From Desulfobulbaceae bacterium (GTDB lineage: Bacteria; Desulfobacterota; Desulfobulbia; Desulfobulbales; Desulfobulbaceae), in the NCBI GenBank assembly GCA_003508005.1, contig DNUE01000073.1:1-28669 (forward strand): 28,669 nucleotides of DNA, in the 5' to 3' direction. This document shows, piece by piece, positions 15,107 to 23,416 of this stretch. Within the stretch, counting starts at the first letter, position 1, and every line of letters begins with the position of its first letter. The translations under genes and the position numbers were made by a program. The notes beneath the pieces were generated by a model. That model was not told the origin of the DNA and searched no databases. It saw only the letters and a list, made by a program, of their open reading frames with translations.

Positions 15107-15208
15107 AGTATATTTTGCGCATTGAGCAATGGGGCGAGAAGGTACCTTGATGAGTTCTTGGACGACGGCTGAATACTTCTTCGTGAACCCTTTCCTCCTT
15201 GGGATACT

Positions 15209-16243
15209 ATGAAGCCTGAACATGCCTTAAACGTATTTGTCTGCGGAGACGACCTCCTTGGCAGCAGGGACGTTCAGGACCGTCTTGCGGAACTCGGCCA
15301 TGCTGTTGTGACAGGCGGAGCAGGCGCTGAGGATATTGCTGGTTCCGTTGCGGCCGCCCGGCCTGATATTGTGCTTGTCGCGAGTTCATCGCCTCTTGAG
15401 CACGGTCTTGGCGTAATCCGGGAAATAGAACGTTTCCTCCCGGTTCCTCTGATCCTGCTGGCCGAAGAGGCTTCCTCTGCGTTATTGCATAAGGTCGGTT
15501 CCGCCGGGGCAAGCTGGGTTCTGAAAGTGCCGGCCGATGGCGCGGCCATTGGCTGCGCCATCGAATTTGCCCTTGTCCGCCACCAGGACCTCCTCGAACT
15601 TCGGAATCTTCGGGAACGAATGAAGAAGATCGAAAGGGAGTTTGTGCACAGGGTCAAGAACGACCTGTCCGTCATCACGTCACTGCTGCATTTTCAGGCG
15701 GATTCCAGTAGTCATTTTGAGACGGCAACGGCAATCCTGGAGGGGGCCGACAGGATCAAGGTTATCTCGGCGCTTTATGACAGTATCAGGTCATCGAAGT
15801 CCAGGGATCTTCTCCGTCTCGATCAGTATATAGAACTGCTGATCAGAAAAATAAGTCAGGGGTCCGACGAGAGAGGAATCTCCATTGAGGTGTCCGTCGA
15901 TTCAATTTTTGTGGACGGGGCAAGTGCCTTCAACTGCGGCCTGATTATTCGAGAACTGGTTGCCAATGCGATAAAATATGCATTTCCGGTCAGTGGCAAG
16001 AAGAAGCGTATCCGCGTTACAGTCCACAAAGACACCGACGATGACATCGTCGAAATCTGTGTGCGTGACAATGGAAGAGGCCTGCCGGCAGGTATTGATC
16101 CCGCCCTGGCGACGACCTTTGGTTTTCAGCTGGTTTCATTTCTGGTGGGTCAGCTCAAAGGGACGATGAAAGTTGCCCGGTCAGGGGGCACTTTGCTGAG
16201 GATAAGATTCAAGGCCCCCCAGGAAACCAGAGCCGTTGCCTGA
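15209..16243 (+). CDS. HisKA_2-type sensor histidine kinase with N-terminal pseudo-receiver
   Basis: A 344-residue soluble kinase. Residues 7-125 fold like a receiver: VFVCGDDLL supplies the acidic pair and WVLKVPAD the lysine. However, the phospho-acceptor aspartate after PDIVLV is replaced (Ala58 in VASSS), so it is probably not phosphorylated. A short coiled linker (ELRNLRERMKKIERE) leads to the HisKA_2 H-box EFVHRVKNDLSVITSLLHFQ with His147. The HATPase domain has an N-box (IIRELVANAIKYAFP, Asn253), DNGRGLP (287-293) and the final GGTLLRIRF. This architecture is common in soluble kinases acting on separate receivers. No response regulator is adjacent; the nearest is at 24294. No membrane span is visible. 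The start at 15209 lacks a good ribosome-binding site. Confidence 0.9.
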   Translation: MKPEHALNVFVCGDDLLGSRDVQDRLAELGHAVVTGGAGAEDIAGSVAAARPDIVLVASSSPLEHGLGVIREIERFLPVPLILLAEEASSALLHKVGSAGASWVLKVPADGAAIGCAIEFALVRHQDLLELRNLRERMKKIEREFVHRVKNDLSVITSLLHFQADSSSHFETATAILEGADRIKVISALYDSIRSSKSRDLLRLDQYIELLIRKISQGSDERGISIEVSVDSIFVDGASAFNCGLIIRELVANAIKYAFPVSGKKKRIRVTVHKDTDDDIVEICVRDNGRGLPAGIDPALATTFGFQLVSFLVGQLKGTMKVARSGGTLLRIRFKAPQETRAVA

Positions 16244-16288
16244 GATGGAATCATGCGTTTCCTGTGGTCCGGAAGGCACGGCCAGTAT

Positions 16289-16390
16289 TCCCGGGGGATA
16301 AACCACCAGCACGGGCTTCTGGCAGTTTCTGCCGACGAAATTGGGCAGAGCGCCCGTCCTGGTTGCGGCTATCAGGATCAGGTCATGATA
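16289..16390 (-). pseudogene. Out-of-frame fragment resembling a universal-stress-protein C-terminus
   Basis: One frame off the antiporter's last codons, the minus strand reads DLILIAATRTGALPNF, then a short linker and QKPVLVVYPPG. This resembles the end of a UspA domain (typically DLIVxGxRG ... CPVLVV), though the middle is shorter than usual. It begins at the antiporter's own stop codon, so a one-base shift near 16388 would append it to the antiporter. The frame stays open to a TGA at 16183-16181, inside the 3' end of the histidine kinase gene on the other strand. It could be decay, a sequencing error or chance. Confidence 0.4.
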
Positions 16391-17600
16391 CCTCGCTTCG
16401 CCCGTCTGCTTCCAATTTCGGTATAATCAATTTGCGAAACAGCAGAGGGGTAATTATCGTTGTCACCACTCCCATCAAGACCAGCGTGGAGAATAAATCC
16501 TGACCTATGAAACCTCGTTCATAGGCGATGTTTGCGATGACAAGCTCCATGACCCCCCGCCCATTCAGGATGATCCCGATTCCGAGCGATCGTGTATGTG
16601 AAAGTTGAATAAGGATGCCTCCCAGCCAGCCAGCGAGAATTTTTGAGCCGATGGATACCGCCAACACGGTGATAACAAATCCGTACGGCTTCATGGCGAA
16701 TATGTTGAATTCAAGCCCCAGGTAGGCAAAAAAGACTGGCGCCAGAAAACCTTCGGAGACTGAGCGAAGCGTGTGATCCAGCTCATTATAGCGTGAGGGG
16801 AAAAAATATTTTCGGTCGATCAGCAGAGCGCCGAAAAACGCACCTATGACGAAATGAAACCCCAATGCTTCGCTGATAGACCCGAAGGCCAGAACAAAAA
16901 GGACGAGGATCCCGAACAAGGCTTCGTTGCCGAGGAGATTAACAATCCTCTCCGAGATTTTTTTGAGGTGTACACCCCTTTCGACCAATTTTTTGAGAAA
17001 CCAGTTGCAACCCAATATGAAGCTCCCGAGGGCGATAAGCTTCCAGCTTGTGCTGATGATCGAGATCCCTACGGAGTGAAAGGAACGATGCTCCGGAAGG
17101 TTCAAAATGGCCCCAAGCGCCAGGAGGGCAACGACATCATTTAATATGGCTGTTGCTACCGAATACCGTGCGATATCTGAATCGAGCAGATTAAAACTCT
17201 GGAGAATGCGAACAGTAACGGGAAGCGCGGTAATCGACACACAAAGCCCGAGAAAAACCGTCCTCATCACGTCTAATTGAAAAGCGGTCCCTACGAGAAT
17301 GCCCCCGGCCAGGGGGATGATAAAGCCAAGAACGGCGATGACAACCCCTCGGCCACGCAATGCATTGAGGATATCCTTGAAATTCATCTCCAGCCCCGCG
17401 GAGAGAACAACGAGAAAGATGGCAAGTTCTGAAATGCCGGCAAGAGCGGTGTTGGCCTGGATCAGGTTGAGGACACTGGGTCCCAGGAATATGCCGGCGA
17501 GCATTTCGCCAACAATGGCGGGCTGGTTGAATCGCTGGAAAATTTGTCCCAGAAGCCGGGCAACGACGATAAGGACAAGTAAACTGGTCAACAGTGACAT
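16383..17600 (-). CDS. Cation:proton antiporter, CPA2 (Kef/NapA-like) family
   Basis: A 405-residue inner-membrane antiporter, expected to exchange Na+ or K+ for protons. About 11-12 hydrophobic spans are visible. Family marks are FNQPAIVGEMLAGIFLGPSV (24-43), LVVLSAGLEM (63-72), the unwound-helix region SITALPVTVRIL (122-133) and ATAILNDVVALLAL (149-162), where Asn154-Asp155 is the ion-binding pair. GFHFVIGAFFGALL and LILNGRG-like GIILNGRGVMELVI follow. No C-terminal TrkA-N domain is present; the protein ends shortly after the last span (IPKLEADGRSEVS). The fragment just downstream in another frame could once have been its cytosolic tail. It starts 51 bases after a possible 35-residue ORF coupled to the P-type ATPase gene, so the three are probably cotranscribed. 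Confidence 0.92.
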   Translation of the reverse strand: MSLLTSLLVLIVVARLLGQIFQRFNQPAIVGEMLAGIFLGPSVLNLIQANTALAGISELAIFLVVLSAGLEMNFKDILNALRGRGVVIAVLGFIIPLAGGILVGTAFQLDVMRTVFLGLCVSITALPVTVRILQSFNLLDSDIARYSVATAILNDVVALLALGAILNLPEHRSFHSVGISIISTSWKLIALGSFILGCNWFLKKLVERGVHLKKISERIVNLLGNEALFGILVLFVLAFGSISEALGFHFVIGAFFGALLIDRKYFFPSRYNELDHTLRSVSEGFLAPVFFAYLGLEFNIFAMKPYGFVITVLAVSIGSKILAGWLGGILIQLSHTRSLGIGIILNGRGVMELVIANIAYERGFIGQDLFSTLVLMGVVTTIITPLLFRKLIIPKLEADGRSEVS

Positions 17601-17651
17601 GGTTGAACGACTCGGTCCTCCAGTGGATCCTTTGCATCTACCACAGTGGCT

Positions 17652-17759
17652 TTATTTCCACCCTAGGAATATGTTGCACTGTTGCGCGGCACAGACGCGG
17701 GACGTTCTTTCGTCGTTCTCCCGCAGAACCAGTCCATGACGAATGTTCGCTTCGCTCAT
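17652..17759 (-). CDS. Possible 35-residue small protein coupled to the P-type ATPase gene
   Basis: ATG overlaps the TGA stop of the P-type ATPase gene (ATGA arrangement), and a strong GGAGGA lies about 5 bases upstream, inside the ATPase codons. It encodes a polar peptide starting MSEANIRHGLVLRENDERTS, with two cysteines and ending NIFLGWK. I recognise no family and see no membrane span. The start signal is the only support; it could be fortuitous, since the GGAGGA encodes the ATPase's arginine-rich end. Confidence 0.35.
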   Translation of the reverse strand: MSEANIRHGLVLRENDERTSRVCAAQQCNIFLGWK

Positions 17760-20467
17760 TGTCTCCTCCGCAGCCATTTTTCCGCTTCCACGATGAGGGC
17801 GGACACGATGCCGGCGCAGGCGATGTATACCCAGGCCCGGCCGGAGATGGGGGCGCTTTGGAAAAAACGGTTCATGACCGGGAGATAGGTGTACAGGACC
17901 TGGATCAGCAGCATCAGGGCCGACCCGCCCAGGACCCAGGGGTTGTTGAAAAAGCCCACGGCAAAGGGGGATTTGGTCAGGGAGCGGCAATTGTAGAGGT
18001 AGCAGAGTTCGATGACCACAAAGGTATTGACCGCCACGGTCCTCGCCTGCTCGATGGTTGCGCCCTGACGCAGTTCGAGGTTAAAAAGGATGAAGGCGCT
18101 GACCATCAGCAGCAGGCTGACCAGGGTGATCAGGATCAGCAGTTGCCTGGTAAGGATCGGGTCATTCGGGCGGCGGGGCAGGCGGAGCATGATCCCCGGC
18201 TCCCGGGGCTCAAAAGCCAGCATCAGACCGAGGAAGCCGGCGGTGGTCATGTTTATCCAGAGGATCTGCACCGGCAGGATGGGCAGGGTGATGCCGAGAA
18301 AGATCGCCGCGACGATGACCAGTCCCTCGCCGATGTTGGTGGGCAGAGTCCAGACGATGAACTTGGTCAGGTTGTCGAATACGCCCCGGCCCTCTTCCAC
18401 CGCCGCCTCGATGGAGCTGAAATTGTCGTCGGTCAGCACCATGGCCGCAGCCTCCTTGGCCACCTCCGTGCCGCCCACCCCCATGGCCACGCCGATATCA
18501 GCCCGTTTCAGGGCCGGCGCGTCGTTCACCCCGTCGCCGGTCATGGCCACCACATGGCCCTGGGCCTGCAGGGCCATGACCAGCCGGAGCTTCTGCTCCG
18601 GGGTGGTCCTGGCGAAAACCGCGGTATTCTCAACGACGCCGACCAGTTCCTCATCGCTCAGCAGGGCCAGCTCCCGGCCGCTGATCACCCTCACCGCCTC
18701 GGCGTCCTCGGCAGCGGTGTTGCGCAGGCCGATCTTGGCGGCGATGGCCTGGGCGGTCAGGGCATGGTCGCCGGTGATCATCTTGACCATGATCCCGGCC
18801 CGCTGACAAGTGCGGACCGCCTCCATCGCCTCCGCCCGCGGTGGGTCCATCATCCCCTGCAGGCCGAGAAAGGTGAAGCCGGCTAATTTCTCCTCCCTGG
18901 CGATCTGGTCGGTGCCGGCGGTCACCCGTTTGACGGCAAAGGCGAGCAGGCGCAGACCCTCGGCGGCCAGCTCCGCTGCCTGCCGGTGGATTTTTTCCGG
19001 GTCCAGGGAAGTGGTGTCGCCGGTCCCATCGCTCTCCCGGTCACAGGCGTCCAGTACCACTTCCAGGCCGCCCTTGAGATAGAGGCGGGTTTCCTGCTTT
19101 TCCTCATCCCTTGCCAGCACGGCCATGTACTGCTGCTGGGAAGCAAAGGGGATGGAGTCCAGCCGCTTGAAAGGGAGGCGGTCGGCGCGCCATGGCAGGC
19201 CGGCCTTGCCGGCGGCCACCAGCAGCGCTCCTTCCGTTGGATCGCCCTGGACCTGCCATTGCCCCTCTTTCTGGACCAGGAGGCTGTCGTTGCAGACGAT
19301 GCCGGCCAGCAGACATTCGGTCAGGGCTGCGTCCGCCGGGACGGTAACCGGGACATCGTCTCGGGTCACCTGCCCGTCCCGCGGGTCATAGCCTGAACCA
19401 GTTACGTGATAGACCCGGTCTCCGGCCACGATGGCCTGGACGGTCATCTTGTTTTCGGTCAGGGTTCCGGTCTTGTCCGAACAGATCACCGTGGTGCTGC
19501 CCAGGGTCTCCACGGCCGGGAGCTTGCGGATGATCGCCTTGCGTTGCGCCATGCGCGAAACCCCGATGGCCAGGGTGATAGTCACCGCCGCCGGCAACCC
19601 CTCGGGGATGGCTCCCACCGCCAGCGCCACCGTGGCCATGAACATGTCGAACGCCCCCATGCCCCTGATGATCCCGACAACGGCGGTTACTGCCGCCAGG
19701 CCCAGGATCAGGTAGAGGAGCAGCTGGCTGAAGGCCGCGATCTTCCTGGTCAGCGGGGTTTCCAGTTCGTGGGCCGAGGCCATGAGCTGGGAGATGCGCC
19801 CCACTTCGGTGCCGTCGCCGGTGGCGACAATGATGCCTCGGGCCTGGCCGTGGGTCACCAGGGTGGTGGCGTAGGCCATGTTCTGCCGGCCGGCCAGTTC
19901 GGTACCGGGGTCCAGGGGCACCGTTGCTTTTTCCACAGGCACGGATTCGCCGGTGAGGGCGGATTCGTCTACATGCAGGCCTTGTTCGTGCAGGAGGCGC
20001 AGGTCCGCCGGCACCTTGTCCCCGGAGTCCAGAAAGACGATGTCGCCGGGTACCACCTCCAGGGAGGGGATGCGCCGCTTTTTGCCCTGGCGCAGCACCG
20101 TGGCCTCGCTGGTCATGGTCCGGGCCAGCGCGGCCAGGGCGTTGACCGCTTTGGACTCCTGGAGATAGCCGACGATGGCGTTGGCCAGCACCACCGCGAA
20201 GATGACCGAGGAATCGATCCATTCCCCGAGCAGGGCGGTGATGATCCCGGAGACGATGAGAATGTAGATCAGGGGCTGGTGAAACTGGCGGAGAAAGCGA
20301 ATCAGCGCGCTTTCCCTTTTCTGGGTGGTGATGGCGTTGGCGCCGAACCGTTGCCGGCGCTCATTTACCCCCGCCTCGTCAAGACCGGTTTCCGGATTGC
20401 TTTCCAAGAGTTCAACTGTTTGTTCGCCGGAAAGATGGTGCCAGGGATGCTCGGTGGGAAGCTGCAT
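17756..20467 (-). CDS. Cation-transporting P-type ATPase, Ca2+/type II
   Basis: A 903-residue P-type pump of type IIA/PMR1-like character, likely moving Ca2+ or another cation across the inner membrane. The N-terminal cation-ATPase domain is followed by TM1-2, the actuator TGES (172-175), TM4 with VGAIPEGLPAAV (284-295; PEGLP is the type II ion site), and the phosphorylation motif ICSDKTGTLT with Asp331. Nucleotide-domain parts include SIPFASQQQYMAVL. The hinge MTGDGVNDAPALKRADIGVAMG and four or more C-terminal spans (from ILPVQILWINMTT) complete it. No metal-binding CxxC domain is present, so it is not a heavy-metal pump. The ATG at 20467 has GAGGAG about 9 bases upstream, and a promoter candidate lies further up. 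It is followed by a possible small ORF and an antiporter, together a cation-homeostasis unit. Confidence 0.95.
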   Translation of the reverse strand: MQLPTEHPWHHLSGEQTVELLESNPETGLDEAGVNERRQRFGANAITTQKRESALIRFLRQFHQPLIYILIVSGIITALLGEWIDSSVIFAVVLANAIVGYLQESKAVNALAALARTMTSEATVLRQGKKRRIPSLEVVPGDIVFLDSGDKVPADLRLLHEQGLHVDESALTGESVPVEKATVPLDPGTELAGRQNMAYATTLVTHGQARGIIVATGDGTEVGRISQLMASAHELETPLTRKIAAFSQLLLYLILGLAAVTAVVGIIRGMGAFDMFMATVALAVGAIPEGLPAAVTITLAIGVSRMAQRKAIIRKLPAVETLGSTTVICSDKTGTLTENKMTVQAIVAGDRVYHVTGSGYDPRDGQVTRDDVPVTVPADAALTECLLAGIVCNDSLLVQKEGQWQVQGDPTEGALLVAAGKAGLPWRADRLPFKRLDSIPFASQQQYMAVLARDEEKQETRLYLKGGLEVVLDACDRESDGTGDTTSLDPEKIHRQAAELAAEGLRLLAFAVKRVTAGTDQIAREEKLAGFTFLGLQGMMDPPRAEAMEAVRTCQRAGIMVKMITGDHALTAQAIAAKIGLRNTAAEDAEAVRVISGRELALLSDEELVGVVENTAVFARTTPEQKLRLVMALQAQGHVVAMTGDGVNDAPALKRADIGVAMGVGGTEVAKEAAAMVLTDDNFSSIEAAVEEGRGVFDNLTKFIVWTLPTNIGEGLVIVAAIFLGITLPILPVQILWINMTTAGFLGLMLAFEPREPGIMLRLPRRPNDPILTRQLLILITLVSLLLMVSAFILFNLELRQGATIEQARTVAVNTFVVIELCYLYNCRSLTKSPFAVGFFNNPWVLGGSALMLLIQVLYTYLPVMNRFFQSAPISGRAWVYIACAGIVSALIVEAEKWLRRRQ

Positions 20468-20528
20468 GCAGCGTATCTCCTCAGGGTAAATGGTAGACGG
20501 TCGGTTCTCGCTTGGCCAGGGGACGCCT

Positions 20529-20561
20529 GGACATTATACCTGTCCGGCCGGAAAAAAAAAG
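20529..20561 (-). promoter_or_regulatory. Candidate promoter/operator of the P-type ATPase gene
   Basis: On the minus strand TATAAT (20538-20533) makes a perfect -10 box. The -35 region falls in a T-rich run and is poor. GGACA-N7-TGTCC (20529-20545) is an inverted repeat that straddles the -10 box, so a repressor could act here. The leader to the ATG would be about 58 bases. The adjacent GGTGT-N7-ACACC followed by nine T residues could also serve as a weak terminator for the upstream methyltransferase gene. Confidence 0.45.
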
Positions 20562-20665
20562 ATGATGGTGTCGCAAAAACACCCCATTTGCGGCGTCGGA
20601 GTCTACGCTTACCTGCGCTGCATCCTTTACTCTCATCCGGAAACGGAATTGAATCCGGTCCCCGA

Positions 20666-21874
20666 CTAATTCGTCCTGGCAAACACGAAAAGAGATCCGT
20701 CGATGCGCCCGTCCCCTTCCCGGCGGACATCGGCCGGGGCGGAACGCAGTTCCCGCCAGCCGTTCTCCCTCGCTATTTTGCGGACATAATCCGGGTGATG
20801 GGCATAGCGGCCGGTGGTCTGGATAACCCAGTCCGCGGCCTCGGTCCGTTCGGTGGACAGGCAGAACAGGGCATCAGGGGTTGCCTGCCTTGCAGCCGCC
20901 GCGAACAGAGGCGTTAGGTCGCCCAGATAGATCAGTACATCCGTGGCGATAAAGAGGTCGTAGAGTTCCTGCCTATGGTTGAGAAAAGCGACGATCTCCT
21001 CAACGTGCAGGGAGTCGTAGATGTTTTTTGTCGCCGCCCGCTCAATCATCTTCGCCGAGAGATCGACCCCGGACAGCCGCCGGCAGGCGGTGCGGAACGC
21101 TTCGCCCGCCAGGCCGGTGCCGCAGCCGAGATCCAGGCCATGGTCGCGGAGTTGCTTCTCCTGCTGAATGGCGTCGAACATCGCCCGCATGTCAAGGAAG
21201 AGGGTATATTCCAGGTCCCGGGTGAGGTTCTCTTCAAAGGTCGCACTGTAATGATCGAAAAGGGAGCGGACATATTCCCGGGGCGGGACCGCCACCGGCG
21301 CGCCGATCAGGACGGCATGCATGTATCTGGCCGAAGCGTGTTCCGGATCCAGGCGCAGGATCCGGCCGTAAGCCTCCCGGGCCTCGTCATACTCGCCCAG
21401 CAGGTGGAGGAGGTAGGCGAGGTTGTTCAGGGCCGGCAGATGGTCCGGGGCCATTCCCGCAAGAATCGCAAACACCCGCCGGGCCTGCTCCAGCTCGCCG
21501 GCGTCCCGGTAGCAGCAGCCGAGGTTGTAGCGGATATCCAGGTCGGCGGGGGCCAGGACCATGGCCTGCAGGTAGGCGATCTCCGCCTCGGCGTACCGGT
21601 TATCCTTTTTGCAGGCCAGGCCGAGGTTGTACAGGATGTCCGCATCAGTGGGGGCCAGTGCCGCGGCCTGACGGCAGGCCTTGACGGCGAGGCTGAACTG
21701 GCCGGTTTCAAACAAAGCCAGGCCCAGGTTGTAGTGCACCTCGGCGGCCTCGGGCGCATGGCCGGCGATCAGGGAATAACGGCTGATGGCTTCCTCCGGC
21801 CGTCCCTGCCGGTGCAGAAGGATGGCCTCCTGGTAGAGGGCCTGCAGGTCGACCGCTTCCTGATTATCGCGCAT
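20666..21874 (-). CDS. TPR-repeat SAM-dependent methyltransferase (COG4976-like)
   Basis: A 402-residue fusion of tetratricopeptide repeats and a class I methyltransferase. About five TPR units cover residues 10-185 (for example EVHYNLGLALFETGQF, DILYNLGLACKKDNRY, DIRYNLGCCYRDAGEL, ALNNLAYLLHLLGEYDEA). A linker with YVRSLFDHYSATFEENL, typical of this family, leads to the SAM-binding motif LDLGCGTGLAG (247-257). Later parts include GVDLSAKMIERA and DLFIATDVLIYLGDL. The substrate is unknown; TPRs suggest a protein partner. I chose ATG at 21874 (MRDNQEAVD), which overlaps the radical SAM gene's 3' end by 11 bases; the longer in-frame start at 21955 lies well inside that gene. It is the last gene of the deaminase-radical SAM-methyltransferase unit. 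Confidence 0.9.
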   Translation of the reverse strand: MRDNQEAVDLQALYQEAILLHRQGRPEEAISRYSLIAGHAPEAAEVHYNLGLALFETGQFSLAVKACRQAAALAPTDADILYNLGLACKKDNRYAEAEIAYLQAMVLAPADLDIRYNLGCCYRDAGELEQARRVFAILAGMAPDHLPALNNLAYLLHLLGEYDEAREAYGRILRLDPEHASARYMHAVLIGAPVAVPPREYVRSLFDHYSATFEENLTRDLEYTLFLDMRAMFDAIQQEKQLRDHGLDLGCGTGLAGEAFRTACRRLSGVDLSAKMIERAATKNIYDSLHVEEIVAFLNHRQELYDLFIATDVLIYLGDLTPLFAAAARQATPDALFCLSTERTEAADWVIQTTGRYAHHPDYVRKIARENGWRELRSAPADVRREGDGRIDGSLFVFARTN

Positions 21875-22910
21875 TGTTCTTTTTCCGAGATCGGGGAACG
21901 ATTTCCTGTTTAAGCAGGCAGCAGGAGATGCGGTGCCTGGGCCGGCCGTCGGCAAGATATTCGATATTCTCCGGCTGCAGCAGTTTGTTCATGACGCAGC
22001 CTTCCGGGATGTCCAGGGTAAAGAGACGGTCTTCGTTGAGGCCCTCATGGCGCAGCAATTGGTTGTCCCGGATCTTATAGCAGTGCAGGGGGTAATCCTC
22101 GCACAGGGGGCATTGATACACCCGGCCGTTGGGAAAAATAAAGAAGTTTTCGGCGACCCGGCCCGCACATTCGAAGGCTTCGTCCGGACCAAGAAAAACC
22201 TTGGGAAAAGTGACGTGAATCCCGAGGTCGGCGGCCGCCTTTGCCACCCGGGGAACGTTTTCCAGCCAGCGGTCCGGTTCCACCTGCCAGGTGATTTCAT
22301 CCTTGTGCGTTTTTTCCGCCGACTTTCCCCGCAGGCCGATCACCTGGATAAAAAATCGCCTGACCCCAAGATCGGCAAGGAGGGCGGGCATCCGGTGCAG
22401 GTGCTCGATATTGAGGCTGGAGACCGTATAGATGAGGCTGACGTTGAATCCTTTGCCGACGGCCAGGCGCAGATTGTCGGTGCAGGTGCGGAATACGCCT
22501 GCCCCGCGGATGGGATCATTGACCGCTGGATCAGGTCCGTCCAGGCTGAAGCTCAGGAAATCAAGCTCGGCCGGGGTGACCCGTTCCAGCAGATCGTGGA
22601 ACAGGAAGCCGTTGGAGTCCACGGTGACCGCATAGCGCATGGACTTGGCCGCGCGGATGATCTCCGCCAGGTCGGGATGCAGGGTCGGCTCGCCGCCGAG
22701 AAGCACCAGGTTGGACTCCTTCTCCGGCCGGGCAAAGAGGCGCAGCCAAGAGAGCACTGTGGTCTTCGGCAGGGTGGTGGCGCCGTGCTGGGCGGGATTG
22801 ATGTAGCAGTGCCGGCAGGAGAGATTGCAGGCGGTGAGCAGGTGGAAAAAGACATTGCGCTCGCCCGGCTGGAAGCCCACGGTCCGGGCGGTCAGGTCAC
22901 GTCCTTTCAT
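21864..22910 (-). CDS. Radical SAM enzyme with cysteine-rich C-terminus, unknown substrate
   Basis: A 348-residue radical SAM protein. The cluster motif is CNLSCRHCY (Cys28, Cys32, Cys35). LVLLGGEPTLHPDL (about 70-83) is the GGE SAM-binding motif, and later DSNGFLF and FLSFSLDGPDPAVNDPIRG fit the barrel. The C-terminal part has many cysteines (FECAGR, VYQCPLCEDYPLHCY, EGCVMNK, ISCCLLKQ), suggesting a SPASM-like auxiliary iron-sulfur region. Such proteins often modify peptides or act in cofactor synthesis, but I cannot name this one. ATG at 22910 has AGGAGG 6 bases upstream and overlaps the deaminase TGA by four bases (ATGA); a GTG/ATG 63 bases further upstream would lie within the deaminase gene. 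It overlaps the methyltransferase start too, so all three are translationally coupled. Confidence 0.9.
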   Translation of the reverse strand: MKGRDLTARTVGFQPGERNVFFHLLTACNLSCRHCYINPAQHGATTLPKTTVLSWLRLFARPEKESNLVLLGGEPTLHPDLAEIIRAAKSMRYAVTVDSNGFLFHDLLERVTPAELDFLSFSLDGPDPAVNDPIRGAGVFRTCTDNLRLAVGKGFNVSLIYTVSSLNIEHLHRMPALLADLGVRRFFIQVIGLRGKSAEKTHKDEITWQVEPDRWLENVPRVAKAAADLGIHVTFPKVFLGPDEAFECAGRVAENFFIFPNGRVYQCPLCEDYPLHCYKIRDNQLLRHEGLNEDRLFTLDIPEGCVMNKLLQPENIEYLADGRPRHRISCCLLKQEIVPRSRKKNNAR

Positions 22911-23416
22911 GGCGTTGCCTCCTGGGCCAGGGTATACCGGGCAAGCGAGCTGTCTCCCCAGTAGGCATGACAACGGAAGAATTGCTGGAAAAGAATGAGG
23001 CTCTCATTGCGCAGGACCCCGGACACCAGTTCCACCCGCATGCCGGCGTAGAGTTCGGGCAATTGCTTGAGCGGCAGCCCGGTGCCGCCGCCCATCACGT
23101 CCTCATAGGCCCAGACGAAGCGGCGGATGCCGGAGAGGAGCAGAGTGGCAAAACACATCAGGCAGGGCTCCATGGTCGAGTAGACCGCGATATCCCGGCA
23201 GTCCGCGCCGGGAGCGGCCTGCAGGAAGGCGCGCAGGACAAGGATTTCAGCATGGTCCAGTTCATTGGTATCGGGACCTGTACTGTTTCGCCGCCGGGCG
23301 CTGGCCAGGACCTGGTCGCCCCTGACCAGCACGCAGCCGACCGGAAATTCGCCGGCCTGCAGTGCCGCTGCAGCCTCGGCCAGGGCAAAACGCATGAAGT
23401 GTTCGTGCTTTTCCAT
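22907..23416 (-). CDS. Nucleoside/cytidine deaminase-fold zinc enzyme
   Basis: A 169-residue zinc-dependent deaminase of the CMP/dCMP/TadA superfamily. The catalytic motif HAE is seen at 55-57 (ELDHAEILVLR) and the second zinc motif PCxxC at 84-88 (STMEPCLMCFATLLLSGIRR). EFPVGCVLVRGDQVLASARRRN near the N-terminus matches the TadA/guanine-deaminase type. The C-terminus after FVWAYEDVMGGGTGLPLKQLP differs from ordinary TadA, so the substrate may be a free base, nucleoside or modified compound rather than tRNA. It is the first gene of a coupled unit with a radical SAM enzyme and a TPR-methyltransferase, which supports a specialised role. The ribosome-binding site at the ATG (23416) is weak. Confidence 0.88.
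   Translation of the reverse strand: MEKHEHFMRFALAEAAAALQAGEFPVGCVLVRGDQVLASARRRNSTGPDTNELDHAEILVLRAFLQAAPGADCRDIAVYSTMEPCLMCFATLLLSGIRRFVWAYEDVMGGGTGLPLKQLPELYAGMRVELVSGVLRNESLILFQQFFRCHAYWGDSSLARYTLAQEATP

Noticed and set aside
20580..20665. Intrinsic terminator directly after the TPR-methyltransferase gene
   Set aside because: The only hairpin (GGTGT/ACACC, at about 20567-20583) has a 5-bp stem, and the T run starts six bases after it; too weak to call on its own.
19406..20917. Plus-strand reading frame of 503 codons
   Set aside because: Antisense to the P-type ATPase and the end of the TPR-methyltransferase; no recognisable motif. The same applies to the 430-codon frame at 17594-18886 and the 468-codon frame at 26487-27893.
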